Assembly: GCF_003086295.3 (NCBI RefSeq)
Contig: NC_092047.1
Location: 115,565,323 to 115,629,322 of the forward strand
Reading direction: 5' to 3'
Length of the DNA: 64,000 bases
DNA from: Arachis hypogaea
Taxonomy: Eukaryota; Streptophyta; Magnoliopsida; Fabales; Fabaceae
The notes beneath the pieces were generated by a model, which was not told the DNA's origin, ran no database searches, and saw only the letters and a program-made list of their open reading frames with translations. Below, in pieces: positions 63,838-64,000 of the stretch (positions are counted from its first letter, which is position 1; each line of letters starts with the position of its first letter). The translations under genes and the position numbers were made by a program.

Positions 63838-64000
63838 ATGGAGCGACACATCACCTCGGAGGAGCTCCGCGAAGGAGGCGGAGCCTGTTTGAGCAGAGCG
63901 AGCTCAACGGCCTGTGATGCCGAGCACCCGAGGCCATCCGTCCATCCCAACCAAATGTATACCCAGACCCCTGAGAGACGCCGCCCTTTTGGGAGAACAG
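63838..64000 (+). CDS. start of a retrotransposon open frame, cut by the window end
   Basis: An ATG 13 bp after the primer-binding site opens a frame that stays open for 54 codons to the window edge. It starts MERHITSEELREGGG. Its position is that of gag, but no gag motif is reached. The intact frame suggests a relatively young or non-decayed element. Confidence 0.4.
   Translation, partial: MERHITSEELREGGGACLSRASSTACDAEHPRPSVHPNQMYTQTPERRRPFGRT

Overview
The window is plant nuclear DNA, very probably from a legume and most likely a peanut-type (Arachis-like) genome. The evidence is small exons with GT-AG introns, AT-rich intergenic DNA full of (AT)n tracts, and nested MULE, hAT, LINE, SINE, MITE and LTR elements. 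The genus is inferred from the style of the repeats and was not tested by a search.

Five genes can be followed exon by exon to a closed reading frame. They are LSM4 (+, 9707-11445, 150 aa), an HSP90 co-chaperone p23 (-, 12937-15236, 190 aa), two MATH-domain/coiled-coil genes (+, 28188-30342, 292 aa; +, 31029-34395, 301 aa), a full-size ABCC/MRP transporter (+, 51300-58701, 1512 aa) and an SPX-RING ubiquitin ligase of the NLA/BAH1 family (-, 59465-62483, 325 aa). ABCC and NLA converge tail to tail. A third MATH copy survives only as a broken exon 3 (24210-24600).

Layout. 0.3-5.4 kb is a Mutator-like element (MULE) with ~285 bp terminal inverted repeats. It holds a GRF zinc-finger gene remnant pointing inward from the left, transposase remnants pointing inward from the right, and a 1.65 kb solo LTR between them. 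5.45-5.93 kb is a stray copy of the LSM4 promoter, first exon and intron start. 8.0-8.7 kb is a long fold-back element. 9.7-15.2 kb carries LSM4 and p23. 15.3-18.6 kb is repeat-rich and non-coding. 18.6-24.6 kb is a nested stack: MATH intron relic, LINE, MITE, complete MULE with a perfect 9-bp target duplication and a dead transposase, then the MATH exon-3 relic. 25-34 kb is the MATH cluster, seeded with four copies of one small TA-flanked MITE. 38.3-40.6 kb is another decayed MULE, 41.1-42.2 kb a TIR element with a GC-rich insert, and 42.6-43.3 kb a hAT-type element with a perfect 8-bp target duplication. 43.3-51.3 kb is non-coding. The right edge is the 5' LTR, primer-binding site and first open codons of an LTR retrotransposon that runs off the window.

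The host genes do not form a pathway. LSM4 acts in RNA decay and splicing, p23 in HSP90 chaperoning, MATH proteins as TRAF-like adaptors, ABCC in vacuolar or plasma-membrane transport, and NLA in nutrient-transporter turnover. The most unusual content is in the transposons: paired arrays of 29-bp palindromes flanking one MULE transposase, and the convergent two-gene layout of another MULE.
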